A stretch of 64,000 nucleotides of DNA from an uncultured Lachnospiraceae bacterium (GTDB taxonomy: Bacteria > Bacillota > Clostridia > Lachnospirales > Lachnospiraceae): NCBI GenBank assembly GCA_902493385.1, contig CABUPO010000008.1, positions 1 to 64,000 of the forward strand, in the 5' to 3' direction. The position numbers and the translations under genes are program-made. Below the pieces are notes generated by a model. That model made no database searches and was not told where the DNA came from. It saw only the letters and a program-made list of their open reading frames with translations. This document shows, piece after piece, positions 36,901 to 44,818 of the stretch (position 1 is its first letter; every line of letters starts with the position of its first letter).

Positions 36901-37039
36901 CAAAATGAAACTTATATGTTCCGTTAAGGTCTGTTTTTATACATCTTCCGCTTACATAATGATTGTCACTATGCGGTCTTCGTCTGTTAATTTCAAAAAT
37001 TTCCGGATTACTTATTACTGCGTAATCAAATTCATTCAT
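33977..37039 (-). CDS. lacZ: GH2 beta-galactosidase
   Basis: 1020 residues, LacZ length, cytoplasmic with no signal peptide. Domain order: jelly roll (RRPHSDNHYVSGRC.. to ~215), Ig-like domain, TIM barrel with HHYPNQP..NLETHG, acid/base Glu in LLWSCGNESFG and nucleophile Glu in FICCEYSHAMGNSCGG, then the C-terminal Bgal small-chain sandwich (~750-1020). Hydrolyses terminal beta-galactosides. RBS AAGGAG. A GC-rich 123-bp tandem array begins 28 nt upstream of the ATG, so it lies in the leader if transcription starts beyond it. No permease or regulator is adjacent. Confidence 0.93.
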   Translation of the reverse strand: MNEFDYAVISNPEIFEINRRRPHSDNHYVSGRCIKTDLNGTYKFHFDRCIDDAVKDFYKPDYDVSGWDDIKVPANVPILRPDLDAPVYTNVMYPWDGHEDIVPGEIPQKYNPVYSYVRDIEISEITEKKTFIKFEGVESAFAFWINGYFAGYSEDSFDASEFDISEYIHTGTNRIAVQVFKWCSGSWIEDQDFWRLGGIFRDVYMYTVPDIHVEDIFVKTRLINNYCDAAFLVRLKWLKNPLSEGKYSISINDYKGTGECIFSLSDKIGNGNEINVAGEIEAPKLWSAEKPYLYELEINVYDEKDQLIEKLSEHIGFRQFELKDGIMHINGKRIMFSGVNRHDFSHKNGRAVTKEEMIWDVRTMKENNINAVRTSHYPNQPYFYELCDEYGIYMIAENNLETHGLWAYPGVWGQNEKLVPDGKQEWLEVLFDRASSLVESKKNHPSILLWSCGNESFGGENIYKMSQFMKSLDDTRLIHYEGVFNDRRYNATSDIESQMYTKAADIAGFLRENKDKPFICCEYSHAMGNSCGGHKRYTELAKHNPRYQGGFIWDYIDQAIEKTNYHNEAFLAYGGDFDDRPNDDNFCTDGIVFADRTLSPKMTEVKHNYQNIDCVISETQITITNYSLFTSTAEFDCKIIMLANGKYICEENISTDVAPLDKGVYDIPDSLIGSIAAITGECTYRVLFTLKEDTVWAKKGHEVAFDEYTFLIGDAEAVLETEAAAPEISFCDNNIGVLGENYSAMFSKSKGLISYVYKGRELLKSSLSPNFWRAPVDNDNGNGMCARDYYWKIASMYMRPVFISAEAENDYALVRYRYEFPVDKELSVDMTYKAYENGRINVTMDYKGEKGRPEIPEFGIIVKAAPFLDRQIWFGFGPEENYIDRNNGCKLGIYEADVKNSLTPYVVPQECANHTGIRYTTIVDDNGVGLCFSSKDAPSYMEGSVLSYTPHELENARHIYELPRHNYSVVKLAKKQMGIAGDDSWGSRPHPEYIIESDKDISFSFDISYVGCNEKKENLL

Positions 37040-37066
37040 TATATTGCTCCTTCCTGCTCGTATAAT

Positions 37067-37453
37067 GAGTTACCGCTTCGCGGCTTCCCCTTCTCTTTTC
37101 GCTGCCTCCCTCTACCCATGATATGCGCAGCTGCATCCGGCACGCCGTCTGCCGCCGCTTCGCGGCTCTTCTGCTGCTTATATGGGTAGAGTTACCGCTT
37201 CGCGGTTTCCCCCTTCTCTTTTCGCTGCCTCCCTCTACCCATGATATGCGCAGCTGCATCCGGCACGCCGTCTGCCGCCGCTTCGCGGCTCTTCTGCTGC
37301 TTATATGGGTAGAGTTACCGCTTCGCGGTTTCCCCCTTCTCTTTTCGCTGCCTCCCTCTACCCATGATATGCGCAGCTGCATCCGGCACGCCGTCTGCCG
37401 CCGCTTCGCGGCTCTTCTGCTGCTTATATGGGTAGAGTTACCGCTTCGCGGTT
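37067..37453. repeat. three tandem 123-bp units (first unit 122 bp) with partial fourth
   Basis: Units start at 37067, 37189 and 37312, with a fourth truncated start at 37435. Each holds nested palindromes: ACCGCTTCGCGGT, GCCGCTTCGCGGC, and the outer pair CTCTACCCAT ... ATGGGTAGAG. Units are nearly identical and markedly richer in G+C than the flanks. 123 is divisible by 3, so long reading frames cross it on both strands; I do not think these are genes. No spacers, so not CRISPR. Confidence 0.9.
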
Positions 37454-37456
37454 ATA

Positions 37457-37518
37457 ATTTAGATAAATATATAGTTTTAGTCGTGCCTGCACGTATAAAA
37501 CTATATATTTATCTAAAT
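37457..37518. repeat. perfect 23-bp inverted repeat with structured loop
   Basis: Arms 37457-37479 and 37496-37518 (ATTTAGATAAATATATAG.. and its complement), loop of 16 nt with an inner CGTGC/GCACG pair. It sits between the tandem array and the parE promoter, with no T-tract on either side, so a simple terminator is unlikely. Confidence 0.85.
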
Positions 37519-37555
37519 CAGGCAGCGAATGCTAACGTCTTTATGATAAAACACT

Positions 37556-37584
37556 TTGCAAATTTATACAAGATAAAGTATAAT
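37556..37584 (+). promoter_or_regulatory. promoter of parE-parC
   Basis: TTGCAA, 17-nt spacer, TATAAT; the start would lie near 37591, about 55 nt before the ATG. Confidence 0.8.
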
Positions 37585-37596
37585 TATTTTATATGC

Positions 37597-37614
37597 TGTG
37601 AACATCAGTTCACA
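37597..37614 (+). promoter_or_regulatory. possible operator in the parE leader
   Basis: TGTGAAC-ATCA-GTTCACA, a 7-bp inverted repeat just downstream of the predicted transcription start. Binding protein unknown; it could equally be an RNA hairpin. Confidence 0.35.
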
Positions 37615-37647
37615 TATTTCTATCACACATAGAACGGAGATATCATA

Positions 37648-39585
37648 ATGGAAAGTTACACAGGCAGCCAGATAGTTGTATTAGAAGGGCTGGAAGCAGT
37701 CAGAAAGCGCCCGGGAATGTATATAGGAAGCACCGGAAGCCGGGGACTGCATCATCTTATATGGGAGATTCTTGATAACGGCATTGACGAACATCTTGCC
37801 GGGTTCTGCGACTGTATAACCATAACGCTTCTTAAAGACGGAGGCATTAAAATAAAGGATAACGGGCGGGGCGTACCTGTAGACATTCATCCTGTCAAAA
37901 AGGTTCCTACTATTCGTGTAGTATATACTATGCTTCATGCCGGAGGAAAGTTTGGCAATTCGGTATACAAAGTATCCGGAGGACTTCACGGCGTAGGAGC
38001 TTCTGTTGTAAACGCTCTTTCTACACGCATGGTTGTTGAAGTAAAAAGAGGCGGACTCATTTATACCGATACATATGAAAACGGCGGTCATCCGGTTACG
38101 AAGCTTGTGAACGGCCTTATTCCTGCAACCGGCAAATGCGCCAAATCTGACACCGGAACATGCGTAACCTTTTATCCTGATCCGGACATATTTGATACTA
38201 CGGAATTCAAGGCTGAAACTATACGCAAAAAGCTTAAAGAAACTGCCTATCTTAACAAAGGACTTAAGCTCATATTTACTAATGAAAAAACCAAAGAGAC
38301 ATTTACCTATTATGAAGAAGACGGCATTAAAAGCTATATTTCTTATATCGTAAATAATTTAAAAGAAAATTCTCCTGAAATTACAACCCTTCATGATGAA
38401 CCTGTATATATTGAAGGAGCATGTGGAGATATTGAAGTAGAAATCGCATTTCAGTATACCACTAACTACAATGAGCAGATTAATTCGTACTGTAACAGAA
38501 TCAACGTATCCGACGGCGGAACTCTTGTAACCGGATTCAAAACCGCTTTGACCCGTGTCATGAACCAATACGCAAAGGAACTGAACATGGTTAAAGACAA
38601 GGACAAGCCGGACGGCAGGGATTACCGCAACGGAATGATTACCATTATTTCAATAAAGCATCCCGACCCGCAATTTGAAGGGCAGACCAAAACCAAGCTG
38701 GGCAATTCTGACGCCCAGCTTGCAGTCGACGAAGTGTTTTCCCGAGAGGTACAGCTGTATTTTGATAAAAATGTCGAGATTCTGAAAAGGATTCTCGAAA
38801 ATTCGCTTCGCGCCTATAATGCCAGAAAAGCTGGAGATAAAGCCCGTAATGCAGTTCTTAAGCAGTTAAATGATGTGGATGTGCGCAGCAAGCTTGCTTC
38901 CTGTTCATCACGCAAGCCTGAAGAGTGCGAAATATATATCGTCGAAGGCGACTCGGCGGGCGGAACGGTAAAGACTGCAAGAGACAGGCGCACTCAGGCA
39001 GTACTTCCACTACGAGGAAAGATTCTTAACGTTGAAAAAGCTGCTCTTGAAAAGATTCTTGTAAATAACGAAATTAAAACTATGATTGCCGCATTTGGCT
39101 GCGGAATCGGCGACGATTTTGATATTAAAAAGCTTCGTTATGGCAAAATAATCATTTTAACCGATGCCGATGTGGACGGCGCGCATATAAGCACGCTCCT
39201 GCTCACCTTTTTTTACCGTTTTATGCCCGAACTTATTACTGAAGGCAAGATTTACAGAGGACTTCCTCCTCTGTACAAGGTTGATTATACAGAAGGCAGG
39301 AAAAAAACCTCACGCTATCTGTTCGACGACCGCGAGCTTGAACGCTTCAGGCGTGATGGCAAAAGAAAAATCGTATCTCTCCAACGATACAAAGGACTTG
39401 GGGAAATGGACGCCGACCAGCTTAAAGAGACAACCTTAGACCCTGCATCACGTATACTTGCGCGCGTAAGCATAAGCGATACAATCGAAGCAGATCAGAT
39501 AACTAATATTCTTATGAGCAATAATGTACCTCCCCGACGTGAATTTATTATGGAGGAAGCAAAATATGCAAAGCTTGATATATAG
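37648..39585 (+). CDS. parE: type IIA topoisomerase subunit B (ParE-like)
   Basis: 645 residues, the ATPase subunit of topoisomerase IV or a second gyrase. GHKL motifs: EILDNGIDEH (Mg-binding Asn), DNGRGVPV, GGLHGVGASVVNAL; transducer TKTKLGN; TOPRIM marks EGDSAGG, PLRGKILNVEKA and DADVDGAHIS. The length fits ParE and short GyrB alike, and lack of GyrB's usual position near recF/gyrA favours ParE. RBS ACGGAG. Fourteen nt plus an alternative start separate it from parC. Confidence 0.9.
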   Translation: MESYTGSQIVVLEGLEAVRKRPGMYIGSTGSRGLHHLIWEILDNGIDEHLAGFCDCITITLLKDGGIKIKDNGRGVPVDIHPVKKVPTIRVVYTMLHAGGKFGNSVYKVSGGLHGVGASVVNALSTRMVVEVKRGGLIYTDTYENGGHPVTKLVNGLIPATGKCAKSDTGTCVTFYPDPDIFDTTEFKAETIRKKLKETAYLNKGLKLIFTNEKTKETFTYYEEDGIKSYISYIVNNLKENSPEITTLHDEPVYIEGACGDIEVEIAFQYTTNYNEQINSYCNRINVSDGGTLVTGFKTALTRVMNQYAKELNMVKDKDKPDGRDYRNGMITIISIKHPDPQFEGQTKTKLGNSDAQLAVDEVFSREVQLYFDKNVEILKRILENSLRAYNARKAGDKARNAVLKQLNDVDVRSKLASCSSRKPEECEIYIVEGDSAGGTVKTARDRRTQAVLPLRGKILNVEKAALEKILVNNEIKTMIAAFGCGIGDDFDIKKLRYGKIIILTDADVDGAHISTLLLTFFYRFMPELITEGKIYRGLPPLYKVDYTEGRKKTSRYLFDDRELERFRRDGKRKIVSLQRYKGLGEMDADQLKETTLDPASRILARVSISDTIEADQITNILMSNNVPPRREFIMEEAKYAKLDI

Positions 39586-39614
39586 CAAAACAGTCTTTTA
39601 TGGAGGATATATTA

Positions 39615-41891
39615 ATGGCAAAAAAGAAAAATGAACAAACAATCGTTACTGAAAATATTATATCAATGGATTTTACGGAGGAAATGAAGACCTCTTACAG
39701 AGATTATGCAATGAGCGTAATTATTGCACGCGCGCTGCCTGATATAAGAGACGGTCTGAAACCCGTACAGAGAAGAATCCTTTACTCTATGAAAGAGCTT
39801 GGTCTTGCACCTGACAAGCCGCACAGAAAAAGCGCCAGAATAGTCGGCGATACAATGGGTAAATTCCATCCTCACGGCGACGGAGCCATATATGACGCTC
39901 TTGTACATATGACAGAGGATTATTCACTGTCAGTTCCTCTTGTAGACGGACATGGTAATTTTGGTTCTATAGACGGCGACGGAGCCGCCGCAATGCGTTA
40001 TACCGAAGCACGTCTTTCAGACGGAGCAATGACTATGCTTTCCAATCTTGAAAAAGGTCTTGTGGAATTTACGCCTAATTTTGATGAAAGCGAAAAAGAA
40101 CCTGTCGTGCTTCCCGCAATGCTTCCTAATCTTTTAATTAACGGAACAACCGGAATTGCCGTAGGTATGGCGACTAATATTCCTCCTCATAATACCGCCG
40201 AAATTATAAACGGCGTTATCGCATGTATAGACAAGCCGTCTATCTCACTTCCGGAGCTTATGGAATATATTCCGGGACCTGATTTTCCTACCGGCGGAGC
40301 TATAATTAACAAAGAAGAAATCGAGCATATATACGAATGCGGCGAAGGCCGTTTAAGGGTACGCGGAAAATGTACAATCGAACCGGGAACAGCGGGACGT
40401 ACCAATATTATCATCACAGAAATTCCTTATACCGTTGCCGGCAACAAAACAAAGCTCGTCGAGAGCCTCGCAGGACTTATGCGCGACAAAACATTTGACG
40501 AAATATATGATGTACGCGACGAATCCGGAAAAGACATACGTATAGTTGTAGAAGTAAAAAAAGACCGCGACGCCGAGAATCTTCTTAACGGTCTTTATAA
40601 GAAAACTCCTCTTGAGGATACCTACGGTGTTAATCTTCTTGCAGTAAAAGATAAACAGCCTATACAATTCAGTCTGAAAGCAATAATCCAGGAATTTATT
40701 GCTTTTCAGAAAGAGCTTTACACCAAAGAATATACGCACCTCTTAAATAAAGCTAATCAAAGGCTTGAGATTGTTCAGGGCCTTATACGCGCTACAGATG
40801 TAATTGATATCATAATTGAGGTTCTGCGCGGAAGCCAGTCTCTTGCCCAGGCTAAAAACTGTCTCATTCACGGCGATATTACCGACGTCAGATTTAAGAG
40901 CGAAGCTTCCAGGAAGCTTGCGGCGGCATTTGATTTTACTGAAAAACAAGCTGAAGCTATACTTGCAATGCCTCTTTCAAAGCTTATCGGCCTCGAAATT
41001 CTTAAGCTGCACGAGGAGGAAGCCACGCTTTCTACAGATATAGAATCTTATAATAAGATACTCAGCAGCGAAAAAGAGCTTCTTAAAGTAATAAAAACAC
41101 GCCTTAAAGGCTATGCAAAGGAATTTTATTCTGAAAGAAAAACTGTTCTTGACAGCATACAGAATACCGGCTATATCGAAAAAGTTGTTATTGAAGATAT
41201 TTACGTCCTTATCGACAGGTTCGGATATACCAAAACAATTGATTCGTCAAGCTATCAAAGACTTACTCCTGAAACTTTGGCGGAATATCCTCATATAGTT
41301 TCGATGAAAAGCGACGACAAGCTGTGCGTATTTACATCTAATGGCAATATGCACCAGATTAAAGCCGCGTCTCTTCCGCGCTGCCGCATTAAAGAAAAGG
41401 GCACTCTAATCCACACAATGTGCAAGCTTGGAAATGATGAGCTTCTTACTTTTGCATCATTTAACGAATTATTTGATTCTATATTGCTGTTCGTAACTGA
41501 AAAAGGATATATCAAGCTTGTTTCCGGCGCTGAATTTGAAACTAACAGGCAGACAATAAGCGCAACGAAGCTTGAAGACGGCGACAAGCTTATATGTATG
41601 AAGCAGTTATCCGCTTCAGAATATATTTCAGGCGGCAAAAAAGTTGTAATGCTTACTGCGAAAAAGCTTTCTCTTGGATTTTTGCTTTCTGAAGTAAGTG
41701 AGTTTAAAAAGACAAGCCGAGGAGTTAAAGGTATAACGCTTGAAAATGACGACAGACTCATATACGCAGATTGTATAGACACATCAGAAGAAACCGGAAC
41801 ATGGAGCGGCAGACAGATTAATTACAAAAAAATACGCACCAGAAAACGCGGCGCCAAAGGCCAGCGCGCAACCGGAGTATACCCTGTTTAA
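39615..41891 (+). CDS. parC: type IIA topoisomerase subunit A (ParC-like)
   Basis: 758 residues. The DNA-cleaving subunit: MSVIIARALPDIRDGLKPVQRR, KSARIVGDTMGKFHPHGD, and the active Tyr in AAAMRYTEARLS. The quinolone-determining residues are SARIVGD..YDALV. A coiled coil with the C-gate (~370-480) precedes a beta-pinwheel C-terminal domain. The last residues RKRGAKGQRATG resemble a GyrA-box-like stretch at an unusual, very C-terminal position. The ATG at 39615 has GGAGG at 8 nt; the one at 39600 has none. A partial copy of its 3' end lies at 17334. Confidence 0.9.
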   Translation: MAKKKNEQTIVTENIISMDFTEEMKTSYRDYAMSVIIARALPDIRDGLKPVQRRILYSMKELGLAPDKPHRKSARIVGDTMGKFHPHGDGAIYDALVHMTEDYSLSVPLVDGHGNFGSIDGDGAAAMRYTEARLSDGAMTMLSNLEKGLVEFTPNFDESEKEPVVLPAMLPNLLINGTTGIAVGMATNIPPHNTAEIINGVIACIDKPSISLPELMEYIPGPDFPTGGAIINKEEIEHIYECGEGRLRVRGKCTIEPGTAGRTNIIITEIPYTVAGNKTKLVESLAGLMRDKTFDEIYDVRDESGKDIRIVVEVKKDRDAENLLNGLYKKTPLEDTYGVNLLAVKDKQPIQFSLKAIIQEFIAFQKELYTKEYTHLLNKANQRLEIVQGLIRATDVIDIIIEVLRGSQSLAQAKNCLIHGDITDVRFKSEASRKLAAAFDFTEKQAEAILAMPLSKLIGLEILKLHEEEATLSTDIESYNKILSSEKELLKVIKTRLKGYAKEFYSERKTVLDSIQNTGYIEKVVIEDIYVLIDRFGYTKTIDSSSYQRLTPETLAEYPHIVSMKSDDKLCVFTSNGNMHQIKAASLPRCRIKEKGTLIHTMCKLGNDELLTFASFNELFDSILLFVTEKGYIKLVSGAEFETNRQTISATKLEDGDKLICMKQLSASEYISGGKKVVMLTAKKLSLGFLLSEVSEFKKTSRGVKGITLENDDRLIYADCIDTSEETGTWSGRQINYKKIRTRKRGAKGQRATGVYPV

Positions 41892-41898
41892 CTAAAAT

Positions 41899-41941
41899 CA
41901 GAGCGTTCCTTAAGTCTATTAATGACCTATTGAACGCTCTG
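41899..41941 (+). terminator. parC terminator
   Basis: Perfect arms CAGAGCGTTC / GAACGCTCTG, followed by TTAAAATT. Duplicated imperfectly at 17382-17423. Confidence 0.8.
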
Positions 41942-41948
41942 TTAAAAT

Positions 41949-42217
41949 TATATTTGAAATACATTCTTAATCATTTAGGTACATTATAATCAATTCTTGA
42001 TACATCAACTCCAACCTCATCTATGCTGTTGAACTCACTACGCGCTATGCTTTGTATAAAATGATAATAATAATCCTCAAATATAAGCACCTTTAATTTA
42101 TTAAGTCCTTTTATCACGTTTTATCAGCATTTACAACCCTTTACACATATTATTGCTACTTATTATTCTCTATTAAATATAAGCATTATGTAGTAAAAAA
42201 GTTGTAGATTAATTATA
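41949..42217. other. non-coding stretch after parC
   Basis: AT-rich. A leftward open frame of 48 codons (ending at ~41975, ..DVSRIDYNVPK) has no ribosome site and no recognisable relatives. I see nothing else. Confidence 0.4.
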
Positions 42218-42497
42218 TCATTCTTTTTTACGATGTTGATATAACTCTGCAAGTACATCATATACCACATCTATCATAGGAATATCTCTGTTGCCAGAAG
42301 ATGTTTTTGTTGGATTAACATACCACTTAATATTAAGTTTATCCTCACTATTATCCGCTGCTGATACATAACCATAGCCAACGGTGTGATTTATACTAAT
42401 ATTTTTATTCTTTAAATCCACATCATTCCATGTAAGGCCTGTTATTTCTCCTGCACGGCATCCGGTGCCCAGCATTACTGTAAAAATCGGATAAGAC
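42218..42497 (-). pseudogene. tyrosine recombinase/integrase remnant
   Basis: Residues that read YPIFTVMLGTGCRAGEITGLTWNDVD and later NPTKTSSGNRDIPM correspond to the start of the catalytic domain of phage/ICE integrases, with the first catalytic Arg (CRAGE). It is cut off at both ends: the N-terminal half is absent above ~42497 and the H-x-x-R and Tyr motifs after HRKKE are absent. It cannot be active. It lies 330 nt from the 3' end of parC. Confidence 0.85.
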
Positions 42498-42602
42498 GTT
42501 TACTTTTTCTTCTTGGCCATTACACAGCGAAGGAAATATGAAGGAAACGGAAAGATAACAATTCGCGAGTGGCAGAAATACCAGAACAGGCAATTCTTCT
42601 AA
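42495..42602 (+). pseudogene. gene fragment on the opposite strand, unidentified
   Basis: A frame without start, ending ITQRRKYEGNGKITIREW..NRQFF stop, protein-like in composition. It begins where integrase similarity ends, so the two fragments were joined by a deletion. I do not recognise the family. Confidence 0.4.
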
Positions 42603-42623
42603 ATCCCACAACGGAATAGAAAA

Positions 42624-42647
42624 GCCCCGGTGCTGATACCGGAGTGC
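42624..42647 (-). terminator. leftward terminator
   Basis: Stem GCACTCCGGT / ACCGGGGC (two mismatches) followed by TTTTCTATT; ends the small-gene/fic transcript from the right. Confidence 0.7.
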
Positions 42648-42753
42648 CTGGCTGGATGGTCTACTATATGTCCTCCCACTGCATTTAACACCCCTTCCTT
42701 TATTTCTTCATTGTTTCTTAACATGTAGCCTATAAGCTTTTTTGTCATATCTA

Positions 42754-42843
42754 TTATTGTCCATATGTCTGTTGCATTCCAACAACAACTTCCATATCAC
42801 CATCAAAACCTTCTAACTGATATATTAATTCTCTAACTGTCAT
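42754..42843 (-). CDS. 29-residue truncated small protein
   Basis: MTVRELIYQLEGFDGDMEVV.. with a strong GGAGGG upstream, ending at TAA after YGQ. Resembles the beginning of small acidic phage/ICE proteins (regulatory or immunity type, from recollection). The reading may be a truncated remnant. It lies 35 nt downstream of fic. Confidence 0.5.
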   Translation of the reverse strand: MTVRELIYQLEGFDGDMEVVVGMQQTYGQ

Positions 42844-42878
42844 TTTACTTACCCTCCTATTCAAATAAAATAATCCTT

Positions 42879-43508
42879 CTAAGACCGTATTCTTCTAATG
42901 CAAAACTCTGTCATAAATTTGATAATTTCTATATCATTTCCAAATTCATAAAACCCGATCAACAATCCCTTAAATTCTTCCATTTTTTCAATAGGAATCT
43001 GAAAAATACCTATATTATTCTGTATCAATACCTTATTTGCTATAAGCTGCGCAACTCTTTTATTTCCATCAATAAACATTTGCGTTCTTGCAACATAACA
43101 GAAATATTTCAGTGCCCTTGTTTCAACATCTTCTATCTTTTCAATTTCTTCCATAGTATCTATAATAATTCCAGTATGTGGCATTTCAGGCTCCCATGAT
43201 GTACCTCCTATCTGTACTGGAATAGTACGAATTTCACCTGCGTAATTAAATAACAATTCCCCTACAATTTTATTATATTCTCTTAACAATGCCAAGCAAT
43301 TATTATAATCCAAATTATCCAAAAGGAATTGCCATGCCCTTTTCATATTGATTACAAATAAAACTTCTTCTGTTTTTGTTGTGGTAGGTGCATTTGCAAG
43401 AATCGCTTCTGTCTTAGGAAACGTCGTACCAAGCCCTTCTAAATTAGCACTTTTCCAAATGCTGTCTACTAAAAGACGTTTTGCCATTTCTATTGCTGTA
43501 TCTCTCAT
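42879..43508 (-). CDS. Fic-domain protein with non-canonical active site
   Basis: 209 residues. Fic enzymes transfer AMP or other groups from nucleotides using HxFx(D/E)GNGRxxR. Here the corresponding loop is TQMFIDGNKRVAQL: Gln replaces the catalytic His and Lys the second Gly, while DGN-R remains. The preceding helix (ALKYFCYVAR) and the C-terminal helices are normal in form. It may therefore be a non-AMPylating variant, as in other clostridial Fic proteins, or have a different activity. A 49-residue gene precedes it by 41 nt. The ribosome site is weak. Confidence 0.8.
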   Translation of the reverse strand: MRDTAIEMAKRLLVDSIWKSANLEGLGTTFPKTEAILANAPTTTKTEEVLFVINMKRAWQFLLDNLDYNNCLALLREYNKIVGELLFNYAGEIRTIPVQIGGTSWEPEMPHTGIIIDTMEEIEKIEDVETRALKYFCYVARTQMFIDGNKRVAQLIANKVLIQNNIGIFQIPIEKMEEFKGLLIGFYEFGNDIEIIKFMTEFCIRRIRS

Positions 43509-43549
43509 AATTAACCACCAACCTTCTCTTGCTTATATATATTTATTTA

Positions 43550-43699
43550 TTATTTCTGAAGTTTTCGTTCCGTCTCAATAATTCTATTACACTCCAATTC
43601 TAGCATAACACAAGCTACCTTCCTATCCATTATAACAATTACCATATTTACTCCGCAACACTCAAATTTATTTAAAAGTGTGTATGTATTCTTTCCCAT
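43550..43699 (-). CDS. 49-residue protein upstream of fic
   Basis: MGKNTYTLLNKFECCG..QK, preceded by GGAG 8 nt from the ATG. A hydrophobic core strand (VNMVIVIMD) with a helical tail (CVMLELECNRIIETERKLQK). It lies 41 nt upstream of fic on the same strand. A small partner protein, such as an antitoxin, is one possibility, but it lacks the (S/T)xxxE(G/N) inhibitory motif of Fic antitoxins. Confidence 0.6.
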   Translation of the reverse strand: MGKNTYTLLNKFECCGVNMVIVIMDRKVACVMLELECNRIIETERKLQK

Positions 43700-43729
43700 T
43701 CTGTTATCTCCTTGATTCGCCAAAATCAA

Positions 43730-43761
43730 AAGCCATCAGATTTTATTTTTTCCGATGGCTT
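43730..43761 (-). terminator. leftward terminator-like hairpin
   Basis: AAGCCATC / GATGGCTT with a T-rich loop and tract leftward. Separates the small membrane protein gene from the 49-residue/fic pair. Confidence 0.6.
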
Positions 43762-43802
43762 CATCAACATGCCCCATATTCAATTTTTCACATACTTTAT
43801 TT

Positions 43803-43916
43803 CTATTTCTTTGTATCAGGAATATCATAGCCACCCCTGTTAAATTTCTGGTCAGTAATGATTCCTGATAATGCAAATATACAAAAACACACAATTAATC
43901 CAATTAAAGTTTCCAT
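43803..43916 (-). CDS. 37-residue single-helix membrane protein
   Basis: METLIGLIVCFCIFALSGII then a polar tail TDQKFNRGGYDIPDTKK, preceded by GGAAGG at 5 nt. One N-terminal membrane helix and a cytoplasmic or external short tail. Unrecognised; too short for homology inference. The size and layout resemble type I toxin peptides, but no antisense RNA was identified. Confidence 0.55.
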   Translation of the reverse strand: METLIGLIVCFCIFALSGIITDQKFNRGGYDIPDTKK

Positions 43917-43982
43917 AATATCCTTCCCTTCTGCCTTTTCCAATCCACTTATGTCTCATGTTTTTCCCGAACAAAGGTTAAA

Positions 43983-44081
43983 ATGAATGATAATATCGAA
44001 ATCAACATCTCAAGAAGCAGAGTAAATGATTTTAAAAAAAGATATACGGACTACATTCACAGGAAAGCCAAAATCACTTGA
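43983..44081 (+). pseudogene. truncated small ORF running into repeat C
   Basis: MNDNIEINISRSRVNDFKKR.. with AAAGG upstream. The frame ends within a few codons of the start of repeat C, so the repeat seems to have cut off the rest of the gene. Not recognised. Confidence 0.35.
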
Positions 44082-44082
44082 T

Positions 44083-44278
44083 GCCTGCCTCCCATATTTT
44101 CAAGAATATGCTGCTCCTGGTTTGAAGAATAATCGGATTATAAACCAAAAGCGGCATACTTATTTAAACTCTCCCCTCCCACACACAATTATATGCTTTA
44201 ATACAACCCTATTATATGTCCACATATTATATACCACACCATTCGACATATGTCAATCATATTTTTAGATTATCTAAA
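44083..44278. repeat. intergenic repeat, copy C
   Basis: About 196 bp, almost identical to 44881-45078 (copy D), and related to copies A and B near 23-24.6 kb. Hairpin with ATGCTGCT / AGCGGCAT arms and an ATAATC/GGATTAT centre, then CTCTCCCCTCCCACACACAA and CGACATATGTCAATCATATT. Its end holds the last ~7 codons of the lipoprotein gene. Confidence 0.85.
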
Positions 44279-44781
44279 TATTCATCAAAAATATGTCTTA
44301 TATTATCCTCGTTGCCAAACCCAAAACACACCTCGTGCATATCGTTAGAAATTAATGTCAAACCAGGCATATCATACTTATCACAGTCCAGCAAAAGAGT
44401 TGACACATTTTCATATTCAAATTTTTTTCCTTTTCCTCTGCCATAATATTCATAAAAACATACATTGATTTTATCCTTAAAAACTATTTCAATATATTTT
44501 GAATCATCATTACTGTAATTTATCTGTCCATTATTTAAGGTAAAAGAGCCGTTATCTATGACGTTTATATCGGAGTCTTTATCCTTAATAACATTTATAA
44601 CGTCTTTTACAAATTGTTTTGTTTCATTATCATCTAAGTCTTTTTGATAAGAATTATTATCGGCATGTATATTTACTTCGGCTATATTATTATAGCTATA
44701 ATCAAAATACACGCCTTCTTTCCTTCCACACGCAGTAAGTAATAATATAAATATGATTGTTAGTAAACAGATTTTTTTCAT
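44257..44781 (-). CDS. small lipoprotein, copy 1
   Basis: 174 residues. Lipoprotein signal peptide LLLTAC-GRKEG (lipobox Cys ~19). The body is alpha/beta, acidic: NNIAEVNIHADN, DDNETKQFVKDVINVIKDKD, KYIEIVFKDKINVCFY, ending HEVCFGFGNEDNIRHIFDEYL. The ATG at 44781 has GGAG at 8 nt. A clear paralog is at 54844. It is flanked by near-identical direct repeats C and D, the first of which includes its own 3' end. Function unknown; surface-anchored. Confidence 0.75.
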   Translation of the reverse strand: MKKICLLTIIFILLLTACGRKEGVYFDYSYNNIAEVNIHADNNSYQKDLDDNETKQFVKDVINVIKDKDSDINVIDNGSFTLNNGQINYSNDDSKYIEIVFKDKINVCFYEYYGRGKGKKFEYENVSTLLLDCDKYDMPGLTLISNDMHEVCFGFGNEDNIRHIFDEYLDNLKI

Positions 44782-44818
44782 ATGTATCACTCCACCTTTT
44801 TATTTTACATACAAATTA

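Noticed and set aside
37067..37453. CRISPR array
   Set aside because: Units are contiguous with no unique spacers and no cas genes nearby.
37032..37632. Long open frames on both strands across the 123-bp array (116 and 169 residues)
   Set aside because: The unit length is a multiple of three, so any open unit stays open; no ribosome sites, Arg/Ser-rich periodic products, and both strands equally open.
41975..42120. Leftward 48-codon frame ending ..DVSRIDYNVPK
   Set aside because: Only GTG starts without ribosome sites; no homology recognised.
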